DNA from: Sporobacter sp942492735
GTDB lineage: Bacteria; Bacillota; Clostridia; Oscillospirales; Oscillospiraceae
Length of the DNA: 64,000 bases
Direction of reading: 5' to 3'
Assembly: GCA_942492735.1 (NCBI GenBank)
Contig: OW818648.1
Location: forward strand, 1,736,001 to 1,800,000
The notes under the pieces are model-generated. The model worked only from the letters and a program-made list of their open reading frames with translations. It made no database searches and had not been told where the DNA came from. This document shows, piece after piece, positions 35,301-43,782 of the stretch; the first letter of the stretch is position 1; each line of letters starts with the position of its first letter. The position numbers and the translations under genes were made by a program.

Positions 35301-35612
35301 ATGGTCAGTATCGGATCAAATCTTGTCAGCAACTTAGGTAAGATTGCAAATACTTATACGGCGAAGCCGGCATCGGCAGAGACGAACAGCGAGCTCGATT
35401 TCAAGGAAGTCCTGAACGATGCAATCGACCGGTTCGAGCGGATGAGCGATGAAAACGCGCAATCGACACTGGATCTTCTGACCGGCAATACAGACGATTT
35501 GTCCAACACCATGATAACGGCACAAAAATTGGAGATCGCCATTAACCTGACTGTTGCGATTCGTAATAAAGCGGTTGAAGCCTATAAAGAAATTATGAAC
35601 ATGCAGGTATAA
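35301..35612 (+). CDS. fliE: Flagellar MS-ring/rod adaptor FliE
   Basis: 103 residues. The C-terminal half (TMITAQKLEIAINLTVAIRN, then KAVEAYKEIMNMQV) is the conserved FliE helix pair. FliE links the MS ring to the rod and is the first protein exported. An AAGGAGG site lies 7-8 bases before the ATG. Confidence 0.95.
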   Translation: MVSIGSNLVSNLGKIANTYTAKPASAETNSELDFKEVLNDAIDRFERMSDENAQSTLDLLTGNTDDLSNTMITAQKLEIAINLTVAIRNKAVEAYKEIMNMQV

Positions 35613-35631
35613 ATGAACGGGGGCTCCGCTT

Positions 35632-35991
35632 ATGTTGGAATTTTGGGATTATGTTGAAGCGATCGTCATTATAGGTGCAGTCATCCTGGCAGCATATTAT
35701 GTGACAAAACTTGTGGCAAAAACAGGCGGCGGCGGTTTCCGTAAAAATACAGCTATTAAATTAGTTGGGTCACAGTCTCTCGGAAAAGACAAATCCGTTG
35801 CTATCGTCGAGATTGGTGAGTTTACCTACATCCTTGGTGTGAGCGCGCAGCGTGTCGAAATGCTGGACATTCGCCCCAAATCGGAGCTTAACCTGAACAA
35901 GGATGACGGGGCCGAGACGCCGCCCGGCTTTGGCGTGAGCTTCAGGGAAGAACTAAACAGAAGGCTTAACAAACCAAATAAAAACGACTGA
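35632..35991 (+). CDS. fliO: Flagellar biosynthesis protein FliO/FliZ
   Basis: 119 residues. One membrane helix near the N-terminus (AIVIIGAVILAAYYVTKLVA) is followed by a small cytoplasmic domain with LVGSQSLGKDKSVAIVEIGE and YILGVS, as in FliO. FliO helps FliP oligomerise in the export gate. It lies directly before fliP, the standard position. The name fliZ is used for the longer Bacillus homologue. Confidence 0.9.
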   Translation: MLEFWDYVEAIVIIGAVILAAYYVTKLVAKTGGGGFRKNTAIKLVGSQSLGKDKSVAIVEIGEFTYILGVSAQRVEMLDIRPKSELNLNKDDGAETPPGFGVSFREELNRRLNKPNKND

Positions 35992-36075
35992 AAAATGCAA
36001 TGGAAATGTGGTGGCGTTACGAAAACGGTCAATATAGAGCCGAGACTGCCGGGACCTAATACGAACAATGCGTTT

Positions 36076-36834
36076 ATGAAAAAGTTCATAAAGACGGCAA
36101 AAATTTGCATGGCGACAAGCTTTGCTTTTATTATATGTGTGACGATTCTTATGGCAGTGTCGAGTAACGCAGCAGCGGCGCCGTTTGACTCGTTAGAATC
36201 GCTTTTGGACAACGATTCCCAGTCACTCCAGGTCATCATGATTTTGACGGCTATGACGCTGGTCCCCACAATGCTCATCATGCTGACCGGGTTCACGAGA
36301 ATTGTCATCGTTCTCTCCATTGTACGCAATGCCATCGGTCTACAGAATATGCCGCCGAATACGGTCATCATTGGTCTTGCGATTTTTATTACATATTTTG
36401 TGATGAGTCCTGTCCTGACGCAGATAAACGATGTGGCATACCAGCCTTACATTAAAAACGAGATAGAATTCAGCGAGTTTACAACGAAGGCAATTGAGCC
36501 GCTCCGCGGCTTTATGCTGAAGGAGACATATGAATCAGACCTCAATTTCTTCATGGGCATTTCAAATATCGACCAGACTACACCGGTTGAAGATGTCCCG
36601 GATCGCGTCGTCATTGCATCCTTTGTGACAAGTGAACTGAAGCACGCCTTTGCCATCGGCTTCTTTATCTACATTCCATTTATCGTCGTCGACATGATCG
36701 TTGCGAGCACATTGATGGCAATGGGTATGATGATGCTGCCGCCGGCAATGATCTCCATGCCTTTCAAGATCCTTTTGTTCGTACTCGTAGACGGGTGGCG
36801 GCTCACTATCGGAACACTTATTAACAGCTTTTAG
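36076..36834 (+). CDS. fliP: Flagellar export gate protein FliP
   Basis: 252 residues from the ATG at 36076, which gives a normal signal-type N-terminus (MKKFIKTAKICMATSFAF...NAAAAP). The frame is open from an ATG at 35995, but neither start has a clear ribosome binding site, so the start is uncertain. Family motifs are LVPTMLIMLTGFTRIVIVLS, then VRNAIGLQNMPPNTVIIGLA and the C-terminal PPAMISMPFKILLFVLVDGW. FliP builds the core of the export channel with FliQ and FliR, which follow. Confidence 0.95.
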   Translation: MKKFIKTAKICMATSFAFIICVTILMAVSSNAAAAPFDSLESLLDNDSQSLQVIMILTAMTLVPTMLIMLTGFTRIVIVLSIVRNAIGLQNMPPNTVIIGLAIFITYFVMSPVLTQINDVAYQPYIKNEIEFSEFTTKAIEPLRGFMLKETYESDLNFFMGISNIDQTTPVEDVPDRVVIASFVTSELKHAFAIGFFIYIPFIVVDMIVASTLMAMGMMMLPPAMISMPFKILLFVLVDGWRLTIGTLINSF

Positions 36835-36849
36835 AGAGTGAGATAGAGT

Positions 36850-37122
36850 ATGTTATCACAACCGGAAATTCTGACTGTTATCAAAGACGCAGTTTACGTT
36901 GTTCTTCTGGGATCGATGCCAATGCTCGGCGCTGCGCTCGTCATCGGTGTGCTCGTGTCTATATTTCAGGCGACGACGCAGATTAATGAACAGACGCTGG
37001 CCTTTGTTCCAAAAATTATCGGCATCCTATTCGCATTCCTGGTCTTCGGCGGATGGATTATCAGCAAGGTGACGGACTTTACGACAGAAGTATACGCCGC
37101 CATCGACACCATGCTGAAGTAA
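36850..37122 (+). CDS. fliQ: Flagellar export gate protein FliQ
   Basis: 90 residues, the family length, with two membrane helices (about 16-38 and 52-75). The motif FQATTQINEQTLAFVPKIIG is diagnostic. Four FliQ copies join five FliP and one FliR in the export gate. It starts 16 bases after fliP; the fliR start follows one base after its stop. Confidence 0.96.
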   Translation: MLSQPEILTVIKDAVYVVLLGSMPMLGAALVIGVLVSIFQATTQINEQTLAFVPKIIGILFAFLVFGGWIISKVTDFTTEVYAAIDTMLK

Positions 37123-37123
37123 T

Positions 37124-37924
37124 ATGGACATCATGCCGCAGCTTGCTGTTGTTCGGGACCACCTTGAATACGTGTTTCTTTTATTTATCCGCATCAGCGG
37201 CATACTCATATCGAGCCCGATTTTCGGCAGGAAAAATATCCCCAATATCGCTAAAATCGGTTTTTGCGCCGTCCTAACCGTTGTTTTCATGTCCAGTCTC
37301 CCTGAGCCGGAGATTTATCCCGTTTATGACAACCTTCTTGTATATGTGCTCATCATTGTCAGAGAATTATCGTTCGGCATCGCCATGGGATTCGTACTGA
37401 CAACGATGTTTAATCTGACGATGACGGCCGGTGCTGTTATGGACTACCAGATCGGCTACAGCATGGCCAGTATATATGATTATCAAAACAATACCCAGAC
37501 ACCGATCACGGGCAGCCTTTTCAACATCATGATGCTCATTCTCTTTTTAATGTACGACGGGCATTTGAAGCTCATTGAAGTCATACATAAAACGATAACG
37601 GCAATTCCAATTGGCACAGCCATGGCCCCGCCCGATATATTATGGGTGGCTCTCGAGGTTATGACGAAATCATTTGTCCTCAGCATTATGGTGGCGATGC
37701 CCGTGCTGGCAGCCGGTATCATGTTGGAAATTGCGTTGGGAGCCGTCATTAAAACAGTACCGCAAATGAATATGTTTGTTGTCGGTATACCCATAAAAAT
37801 TGTCCTAGGTCTCATTGTTGTGCTTATGACGTTTTCACTGTTCGCAAACTTCACGAAGGATATTTTCTCGATGATGTTTGACTATATCGGCTTAATGTTC
37901 AACCGGATGGCCGGTACAGGCTAA
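37124..37924 (+). CDS. fliR: Flagellar export gate protein FliR
   Basis: 266 residues with about six membrane helices. Characteristic segments are RISGILISSPIFGRKNIPNI, the RELSFGIAMGFVLTTMF block and the C-terminal PQMNMFVVGIPIKIVLGLIV. FliR closes the FliPQR channel. It is separated from flhB by a 197-base gap that holds a dispersed repeat; in most relatives fliR and flhB are adjacent or fused. Confidence 0.95.
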   Translation: MDIMPQLAVVRDHLEYVFLLFIRISGILISSPIFGRKNIPNIAKIGFCAVLTVVFMSSLPEPEIYPVYDNLLVYVLIIVRELSFGIAMGFVLTTMFNLTMTAGAVMDYQIGYSMASIYDYQNNTQTPITGSLFNIMMLILFLMYDGHLKLIEVIHKTITAIPIGTAMAPPDILWVALEVMTKSFVLSIMVAMPVLAAGIMLEIALGAVIKTVPQMNMFVVGIPIKIVLGLIVVLMTFSLFANFTKDIFSMMFDYIGLMFNRMAGTG

Positions 37925-37937
37925 GCAGGAACCCCGT

Positions 37938-38036
37938 TTGTGTCATCCTGAACGCAGTGAAGGATCTCCAGGTGATCTCGATTGTTGCGTTGGCTATTGT
38001 TTACTGGAGATTCTTCGCAGGCTCAGAATGACAAAC
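37938..38036. repeat. GTCATCCTGAACGCAGTGAAGGATCT-type dispersed repeat
   Basis: The left end TGTCATCCTGAACGCAGTGA and the right end GAGATTCTTCGCAGGCTCAG followed by AATGACA form the two arms of the widespread intergenic inverted repeat whose translation gives MCHPERSEGS-type false peptides. It sits in the gap between fliR and flhB and has no coding function. Confidence 0.85.
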
Positions 38037-38121
38037 CAGTATTTTATTGCAAGGACAGGCCACCGGTATTTCATAGTAATGACACAAAATAATCAGTGTT
38101 ATAAAGAGGTGATCTTGGCAG

Positions 38122-39192
38122 GTGGCGCAGGGCAGCGGCGAAAAAACAGAAAAAGCGTCATCGAAAAAGCGTAAAGACACAAGAAAAAAAGGTGACGTTC
38201 ATAAAAGTAACGATTTAAACTCAGCCATCATGCTTTTTATCACGTTCGGGGCGCTCAAGGTCGGGTATGAGGGTTTTATCAACTCAATGAAAAGCTTCTC
38301 TTCGACCATGCTCTCCGACAGCGTCATCGTCCAAAATGCAAGCAATGTGACAGGCGCGTCTTTCATTCACTATTATAAAGATATTTTGTTTACAGTACTG
38401 CCGATAATACTTCCGTTCCTACTCGTCGCCATGATCGGCGGTGCAGTCGTTCATGTTGTTCAGACAGGCCCGATGTTCATCCCGGATAAGATGAAGCCGG
38501 ATTTCAAAAAGATTAACCCGATACAGGGCTTTAAGCGCATTTTTTCGATGACCTCAATAGTCGAGCTCGGCAAATCGATTATTAAGATCGTTATCCTTTT
38601 CTATATAGCATACAGCTATCTGAGCGAGGGTATTCAGGATTTCATTGGTTTTATCTACATCGATATCAGAACGGCATTCTCACAATTTCTGTCCGCCAGC
38701 TTTTCCATGGGGATTATGATAGGCCTTGCGCTTGTTGCGTTTTCAGCGATAGATGTTCTATACCAGTGGTGGAAGTTTGAAAAAGACCTCCGAATGACAA
38801 AACAGGAAGTTAAAGAAGAAAACAAGCAGCTCGAAGGTGACCCGCTGGTCAAAGGCCAGATTAAGCAGAGACAACGGAAAATGAGCGCGCAGCGGATGAT
38901 GCAGCGCCTCAGCGAATCAACAGTTGTCGTCACGAACCCTGACCATTTCGCTGTTGCGCTGAGATATATAGAGAATGTCGACAGAGCGCCGGTCGTCATT
39001 GCCAAAGGCCAGGATTTTCTGGCGCAGCGGATCAAGCAAAGGGCGTCAGAACTGGATATTTTGATTGTAGAAAACAAGCCGGTTGCCCGCGCCTTGTACG
39101 CAGTCTGCGAGATTGATGATGAGGTACCGCCCGAACTGTATCAGGCGATCGCCGACATCCTAATCTACGTTTATAAAAACATAAAAAAATAA
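38122..39192 (+). CDS. flhB: Flagellar export switch protein FlhB
   Basis: 356 residues from a GTG (AAAGAGGTGA about 9 bases upstream). The N-terminus GEKTEKASSKKRKDTRKKGD is typical, four membrane helices follow (about 36-55, 88-113, 148-168, 190-215), and the cytoplasmic FlhB_C domain carries the self-cleavage loop. That loop reads NPDH (Asn272-Pro273-Asp274-His275) instead of the near-universal NPTH. FlhB switches export from rod/hook to filament substrates after FliK signals hook completion. The key Asn-Pro pair is kept, so cleavage is still plausible. Confidence 0.95.
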   Translation: MAQGSGEKTEKASSKKRKDTRKKGDVHKSNDLNSAIMLFITFGALKVGYEGFINSMKSFSSTMLSDSVIVQNASNVTGASFIHYYKDILFTVLPIILPFLLVAMIGGAVVHVVQTGPMFIPDKMKPDFKKINPIQGFKRIFSMTSIVELGKSIIKIVILFYIAYSYLSEGIQDFIGFIYIDIRTAFSQFLSASFSMGIMIGLALVAFSAIDVLYQWWKFEKDLRMTKQEVKEENKQLEGDPLVKGQIKQRQRKMSAQRMMQRLSESTVVVTNPDHFAVALRYIENVDRAPVVIAKGQDFLAQRIKQRASELDILIVENKPVARALYAVCEIDDEVPPELYQAIADILIYVYKNIKK

Positions 39193-39237
39193 ATTCCGCG
39201 CCAAGCGCGAGAAAATTGTACAGAAAGGTGATGAACA

Positions 39238-41280
39238 ATGAAGAAATCGGACGTCATGACAAGCGTGCTTATACTCATGATCATCATGATCATCATCCTT
39301 CCGATTCCGACTTGGCTTCTTGACGCGCTTCTCATTATGAGCATCATGATGTCGCTGTTCATCATGCTCACAACGCTTTTTATTAAGGACGCACTGGAGT
39401 TCTCAGTTTTGCCGACGCTGCTCCTGGTAACGACGCTATTCCGTCTCTCGTTGAATCTGTCGTCGACCAAGCTGATTCTCGGCAATGCCGGAGATGCCGG
39501 AGAAGTAATCAAGACCTTTGGAACCTTCGTTATCCGCGGCAATATCGTCGTTGGTTTCGTGGCGTTTCTTATCATCGTTGCCATTCAGTTCATTGTGATC
39601 ACAAAGGGCGCCGAGCGTGTTTCCGAGGTTGCAGCCCGCTTCACCCTCGACGCTATGCCCGGCAAGCAGATGGCTATCGACGCCGACTTGAATACCGGCG
39701 CCATCGACGAGGAAATGGCTAGAAAGCGCCGGTCCGACATCCAGCGGGAAGCCGATTTCTTCGGCGCGATGGACGGCGCCAGTAAGTTCATCAAGGGTGA
39801 TGCGATCATCTCGATTATTATCGCTATCATCAATATCGTCGGCGGGCTTATTGTCGGTCTGACGATGGAAGGGATGGAAATCGGCGAAGCGGTAAATGTT
39901 TTCGTGCTGGCAACCGTCGGTGACGGGCTAGTCAGCCAGATTCCGGCGCTGCTGATTTCGACGGCCACCGGCATCATCGTGACGCGGTCGGCGTCCGAAG
40001 GAAGTTTCGGTGTTGATTTAACAAAGCAGCTCCTATCCAATCCAAACGTCATGCTGATCTGCGGCGGCATTCTCGTCGTCATGTGTCTGGTCCCCGGTTT
40101 CCCGGTCATGCAGATGCTCTTTATTGCTGCTATCCTCATTGGCTTTGGGCTGTATATGCGCCGGAGCGTGAAGAAAAAGAATGCAGAGCCTGTTGTTACC
40201 GAAGATAAAGCAAAAGAAAGCGCCGACGAGAAGCGCAAGCCTGAGAATGTATTGAACCTTTTACAGGTTGAGCAGCTGGAGCTGGAGTTCGGTTACGGTA
40301 TCGTGCCGATGGTCGATATGAGCCTTGGCGGAGACCTATTAGACCGCATCATCATGATCCGGCGCCAATGTGCCATTGATCTCGGGATTATCCTGCCGTC
40401 GATCCGAATGCGGGATAACGTACGGCTTAATACAAACGAATATAAAATTATGATTAAAGGCATCGAAGTGGCCAGAGGAGAGGTCATGCCGGATCATTAT
40501 CTTGCCATAAATTCCGATGGCGTCGACGAGACAATTACCGGCATTGAGACCATTGAACCGACCTTCGGATTGCCTGCACTATGGATTACAAAAAAACAAC
40601 GTGAAAAAGCGGAGCTTTTAGGTTATACTACTATTGATCCGCCGTCTGTCATTACGACGCACCTTATGGAAGTGATCAAAGCCCACGCCAGTGAGCTCAT
40701 CAACAGGCAGCAGGTGCAGATGCTGATGGAGAATTTGGCGCAGCAGCAGCCGGCGCTCGTGGAAGAAATTGTTCCAAAAATGTTTTCATACGGCGATATC
40801 CAAAAGATACTTGTCCGCCTGCTGCGCGAAAATGTTCCGATTAAGAATCTGGCAACCATTATAGAGACGCTTGCCGAATACGGGACGATGACTAAAAATC
40901 CTGATGATCTGACGGAGTATGTGCGGCAGAATCTATCCCGGGTGATTACAAACAGGTTCCTGATAGGTGATGATGTCGCGGTACTGGCGCTCGATTCAAA
41001 AATTGAACAGCTGATCGCCGAAAAGACGAAACGTACGGACTCCGGTATCGTGACGGTACTCGAACCGTCGCAGCTGCAGAGTATATTTAAAAACACAAAA
41101 GACATTATCGACAAGATGACGATTCAGGGGAAGAAGTCGGTTGCGCTGACAGCGCCTGCCGTCCGGCCGAGATTCAAAAAACTCATTGAACAGGTTGCGC
41201 CGAACCTAACGGTCCTGTCCTACGCGGAGATCGAACAAAGCATGGAAATCCATATAGAAAGCATTATCAAGCTGACATAG
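39238..41280 (+). CDS. flhA: Flagellar export protein FlhA
   Basis: 680 residues. Eight membrane helices in the N-terminal half include the signature LLLVTTLFRLSLNLSSTKLI. The FHIPEP motif region is KQMAIDADLNTGAIDEEMAR. The large cytoplasmic domain (from about 330) forms the nonameric docking ring for chaperone-substrate complexes; LQVEQLELEFGYGIVPMVDM begins it. It follows flhB by 45 bases with AAAGGTGA upstream. The usual downstream flhF-flhG genes are absent; a PilZ gene comes next. Confidence 0.97.
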   Translation: MKKSDVMTSVLILMIIMIIILPIPTWLLDALLIMSIMMSLFIMLTTLFIKDALEFSVLPTLLLVTTLFRLSLNLSSTKLILGNAGDAGEVIKTFGTFVIRGNIVVGFVAFLIIVAIQFIVITKGAERVSEVAARFTLDAMPGKQMAIDADLNTGAIDEEMARKRRSDIQREADFFGAMDGASKFIKGDAIISIIIAIINIVGGLIVGLTMEGMEIGEAVNVFVLATVGDGLVSQIPALLISTATGIIVTRSASEGSFGVDLTKQLLSNPNVMLICGGILVVMCLVPGFPVMQMLFIAAILIGFGLYMRRSVKKKNAEPVVTEDKAKESADEKRKPENVLNLLQVEQLELEFGYGIVPMVDMSLGGDLLDRIIMIRRQCAIDLGIILPSIRMRDNVRLNTNEYKIMIKGIEVARGEVMPDHYLAINSDGVDETITGIETIEPTFGLPALWITKKQREKAELLGYTTIDPPSVITTHLMEVIKAHASELINRQQVQMLMENLAQQQPALVEEIVPKMFSYGDIQKILVRLLRENVPIKNLATIIETLAEYGTMTKNPDDLTEYVRQNLSRVITNRFLIGDDVAVLALDSKIEQLIAEKTKRTDSGIVTVLEPSQLQSIFKNTKDIIDKMTIQGKKSVALTAPAVRPRFKKLIEQVAPNLTVLSYAEIEQSMEIHIESIIKLT

Positions 41281-41327
41281 CGCTCTCGCCGGAAGAAACA
41301 GATATCGATGTATCGAGGTGCAAAGCG

Positions 41328-42002
41328 GTGGATCTGAACAAAATACTTAAAACCGGAAATGAAATCCGTATCAAAAGCGAGTCGGATACCTTTATATCAA
41401 CGATCGATGAAATCACCGGCGAAGATACTTTTACAATTCTGGCTCCATATAAGCAGGGACATCAGATTCTTGTGAGACCTAACGAGCTTTTTTCGGTTTC
41501 CTGCGTGACCGAGAGAGGATTGTACGTGTTCGAGGTTCGTATAACGGAGGTTGACAATTCATCAAATGTTGTTGTCATCCATGTGCAGACGTCCGGTGAG
41601 GTCAGGCGTGTCCAGAGAAGACAGGCGTTTCGCGTTCGGGAGAATATTACCGTTAACGCGCGGAAAAAATCAAATGATATACACCCTGACGGCAAATGGA
41701 TAAAAACCAATACCATCGATATTGCCGAGCACGGCATGCTGTTACGGTTTGATGAGGTCTGCGAGTATGGGCAAGAGATGGAGATGACGCTCCGCCTTAA
41801 CATGTTCGGGATCAATGAGATTATACCAAAGGTCAAGGGCAAAGTCGTCCGATGTGTTGCAACGAGGAATAAGGAATACGAGTATCTCCTCGGCATAAGC
41901 TTTGAGGACCTGCCCGAGAAGGCGAGAGACGCGCTCATTAAGCTCGTCGTTCTGAGCCAACGGAATGTACTGACATACAAAAACATCAAGAAGCTCAGAT
42001 AA
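41328..42002 (+). CDS. PilZ-domain c-di-GMP receptor (YcgR/MotI-like)
   Basis: 224 residues from a GTG with GAGGTG upstream. The N-terminal YcgR_2-type domain (about 1-92) is followed by a PilZ domain. The first c-di-GMP motif R-x3-R is present (Arg98 to Arg102 in RRQAFR). The second motif, normally D/N-x-S-x2-G, reads D131-I-A133-E-H-G136, with Ala for Ser. Homologues bind c-di-GMP and then brake the motor by touching MotA or FliG. It lies between flhA and fliA, in the place usually held by flhF/flhG, and belongs with the EAL-HDOD gene of the same operon. Confidence 0.87.
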   Translation: MDLNKILKTGNEIRIKSESDTFISTIDEITGEDTFTILAPYKQGHQILVRPNELFSVSCVTERGLYVFEVRITEVDNSSNVVVIHVQTSGEVRRVQRRQAFRVRENITVNARKKSNDIHPDGKWIKTNTIDIAEHGMLLRFDEVCEYGQEMEMTLRLNMFGINEIIPKVKGKVVRCVATRNKEYEYLLGISFEDLPEKARDALIKLVVLSQRNVLTYKNIKKLR

Positions 42003-42067
42003 ATTTCCATTGGTCGTCTTCAAATATTAAAATAGAGCCGAAGCACGGCGGCAGATTGGGGCTGGGT

Positions 42068-42811
42068 ATGGGTACAGAGGAATTAACGATTGTTGATGAC
42101 CTATGGGAGCAGTACTTCAATACCGGTGAAGCGGATATTAAAAATAAAATAATCTCTCATTACCTTTACATTGTCGGAATTGTTGTAAAACGGCTGATGC
42201 CGCAATACAAAGACTACAGTGAAAAGGATGAGCTGATGAGTTGCGGTGTCCTCGGCTTGATTGATGCCGTCAACAAATTTGACAGGGCTTTCGGGGTCAA
42301 GTTCCAGACCTATGCGACAGTCAGAATCCGCGGCGAGATCATCGATTACATGCGTAAGCAGGACTGGGCCCCCTCGAGCCTCAGAAAGAAAATCAGCGGC
42401 ATACAGCAAGCATACGAAACACTCGAAGCAGTCTACACAAGGAAACCGACAGAGCGGGAAATTGCGGATTACCTTGGCGTAAAAGAAATCGTTGTTCAAA
42501 AGGTCCTGCAGAAAACGCACATGTTCAACCTTGTTTACTTCGAGTCGATGCTCTATGAGAAAGAAACAGACGAATTTCAAGAACCCACCAAAAATGACCC
42601 CTACCAAAAGATTGAAAATGAAGTCATGTCAGAAGCTCTGAAAAAACTCGTCGATTCGCTGCCTGATAGAGAGAAAATGGTCATCACACTCCACTATTAT
42701 GAGGGTTTGACAATGAAGAGCATCGCGAAAATATTACAGATTTCCGAGTCGCGCGTATCGCAGATCCATTCTAGAATTCTCCTTGAAATGAGAATGGTCC
42801 TTGAAGATTGA
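42068..42811 (+). CDS. fliA: Flagellar sigma factor sigma-28 (FliA/SigD)
   Basis: 247 residues from the ATG at 42068; a TTG at 42056 is an alternative. Region 2 reads DELMSCGVLGLIDAVNKFDR, then FGVKFQTYATVRIRGEIIDY and MRKQDWAPSSLRKK, all diagnostic for the FliA/SigD/WhiG group. Region 4 is DREKMVITLHYYEGLTMKSI with the helix-turn-helix ISESRVSQIHSRILLEMR. It should recognise the TAAA-N15-GCCGATAA promoters seen before flagellin, fliD and the receptors, and is held by FlgM (45010) until the hook is complete. Confidence 0.95.
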   Translation: MGTEELTIVDDLWEQYFNTGEADIKNKIISHYLYIVGIVVKRLMPQYKDYSEKDELMSCGVLGLIDAVNKFDRAFGVKFQTYATVRIRGEIIDYMRKQDWAPSSLRKKISGIQQAYETLEAVYTRKPTEREIADYLGVKEIVVQKVLQKTHMFNLVYFESMLYEKETDEFQEPTKNDPYQKIENEVMSEALKKLVDSLPDREKMVITLHYYEGLTMKSIAKILQISESRVSQIHSRILLEMRMVLED

Positions 42812-43013
42812 CGTCTGCTCCAATCATAGCTCTACGAAAGAGACAAAAAGCACTAATATAACAAAGGGTGAATTGTTATGTTATACAAAAAGATAAAAAA
42901 TTCTCGAGCGAAGATTACACTATAATAAAAATATAACGATATGTATGATGTAGGAATATTATATGATTGTATTCAATCGATGATAAACCGCCGTCATACC
43001 GGGAGGTATTCTT
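42812..43013 (+). promoter_or_regulatory. Intergenic region with a sigma-28-like promoter before flgF
   Basis: TACA (42916-42919), 15 bases, AACGATAT (42935-42942): 9 of 12 matches to the sigma-28 consensus with ideal spacing. The transcript would begin near 42950 and run into flgF-flgG and the late genes. The rest of this 200-base gap is AT-rich without a recognisable terminator, so read-through from fliA is possible as well. Confidence 0.45.
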
Positions 43014-43778
43014 ATGGTTCGCGGTCTTTATACTGCGGCGACGGGTATGACTGTCCAGCGGAGCAAAATGGATGTTCTGACGAATAATATAGTAAATGCC
43101 GAAACGACGGGGTATAAGGCCGACAGTCTTATGACTTCCACGTTTGACGAGGTGATGCTGACGAGGATAAATGATCCGAACATCAGCATACTTGGTGTTA
43201 ATGATGTCGGCGGATATGATTTCGGTACGCATGTTGACGAGATTATCACGGACTTTGCGACCGGTCCGCTTGAACAGACGGACAAGAATACAGATATTGC
43301 GCTGAGCGGAGACGGTTTTTTTACGATTGAAACAGCCGGCGGGCAGCTACAATATACAAAAAGCGGAAATTTTAACGTCAATACTGAAGGGTATCTCGTG
43401 ACGCAGGACGGTGGTTATGTACAGGGTCAAAACGGCAGGATTTACGTTGGATCCTCCGAATTTTCCGTTTCCGCAAACGGCCAGGTATCGGGAGACATGG
43501 CACAGCCGGATACGCTCAACCTTGTGACGTTCACCGATTTCGGTGTTCTGCGCAAGACAGGAAACAATCTTTATACCATCTACGGCGATGCAGCGCCGGT
43601 CCAGTCGTTGGGCACAGCTGTCAAACAAGGAATGCTGGAAGGTTCAAATGTTAATATCTCGGATGAGATGGTTGATATGATTTCCGTTTACCGGAAATAT
43701 GAGGCCAGTCAGAAGATCGTCAACATGACGGACAAAACGCTTGAAAAGACCGTCACCCTCGGCAGAATCGGAGGTTGA
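43014..43778 (+). CDS. flgF: Flagellar rod/hook-basal body protein FlgF (FlhO/FlgG-like)
   Basis: 254 residues. VRGLYTAATGMTVQRSKMDV, then NNIVNAETTGYKADSLM is the flg_bb_rod signature; the middle ALSGDGFFTIETAGGQLQYT and the C-terminal GSNVNISDEMVDMISVYRKY complete the FlgF/FlgG pattern. As first of two tandem paralogues, it corresponds to B. subtilis FlhO or FlgF. GGGAGG precedes the ATG. Its stop is 4 bases before the next paralogue. Confidence 0.9.
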   Translation: MVRGLYTAATGMTVQRSKMDVLTNNIVNAETTGYKADSLMTSTFDEVMLTRINDPNISILGVNDVGGYDFGTHVDEIITDFATGPLEQTDKNTDIALSGDGFFTIETAGGQLQYTKSGNFNVNTEGYLVTQDGGYVQGQNGRIYVGSSEFSVSANGQVSGDMAQPDTLNLVTFTDFGVLRKTGNNLYTIYGDAAPVQSLGTAVKQGMLEGSNVNISDEMVDMISVYRKYEASQKIVNMTDKTLEKTVTLGRIGG

Positions 43779-43782
43779 TGGA

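Noticed and set aside
37938..38174. Plus-strand open frame starting MCHPERSEGSP
   Set aside because: This peptide is the well-known false translation of a dispersed intergenic repeat; it overlaps the flhB start and has no ribosome binding site.
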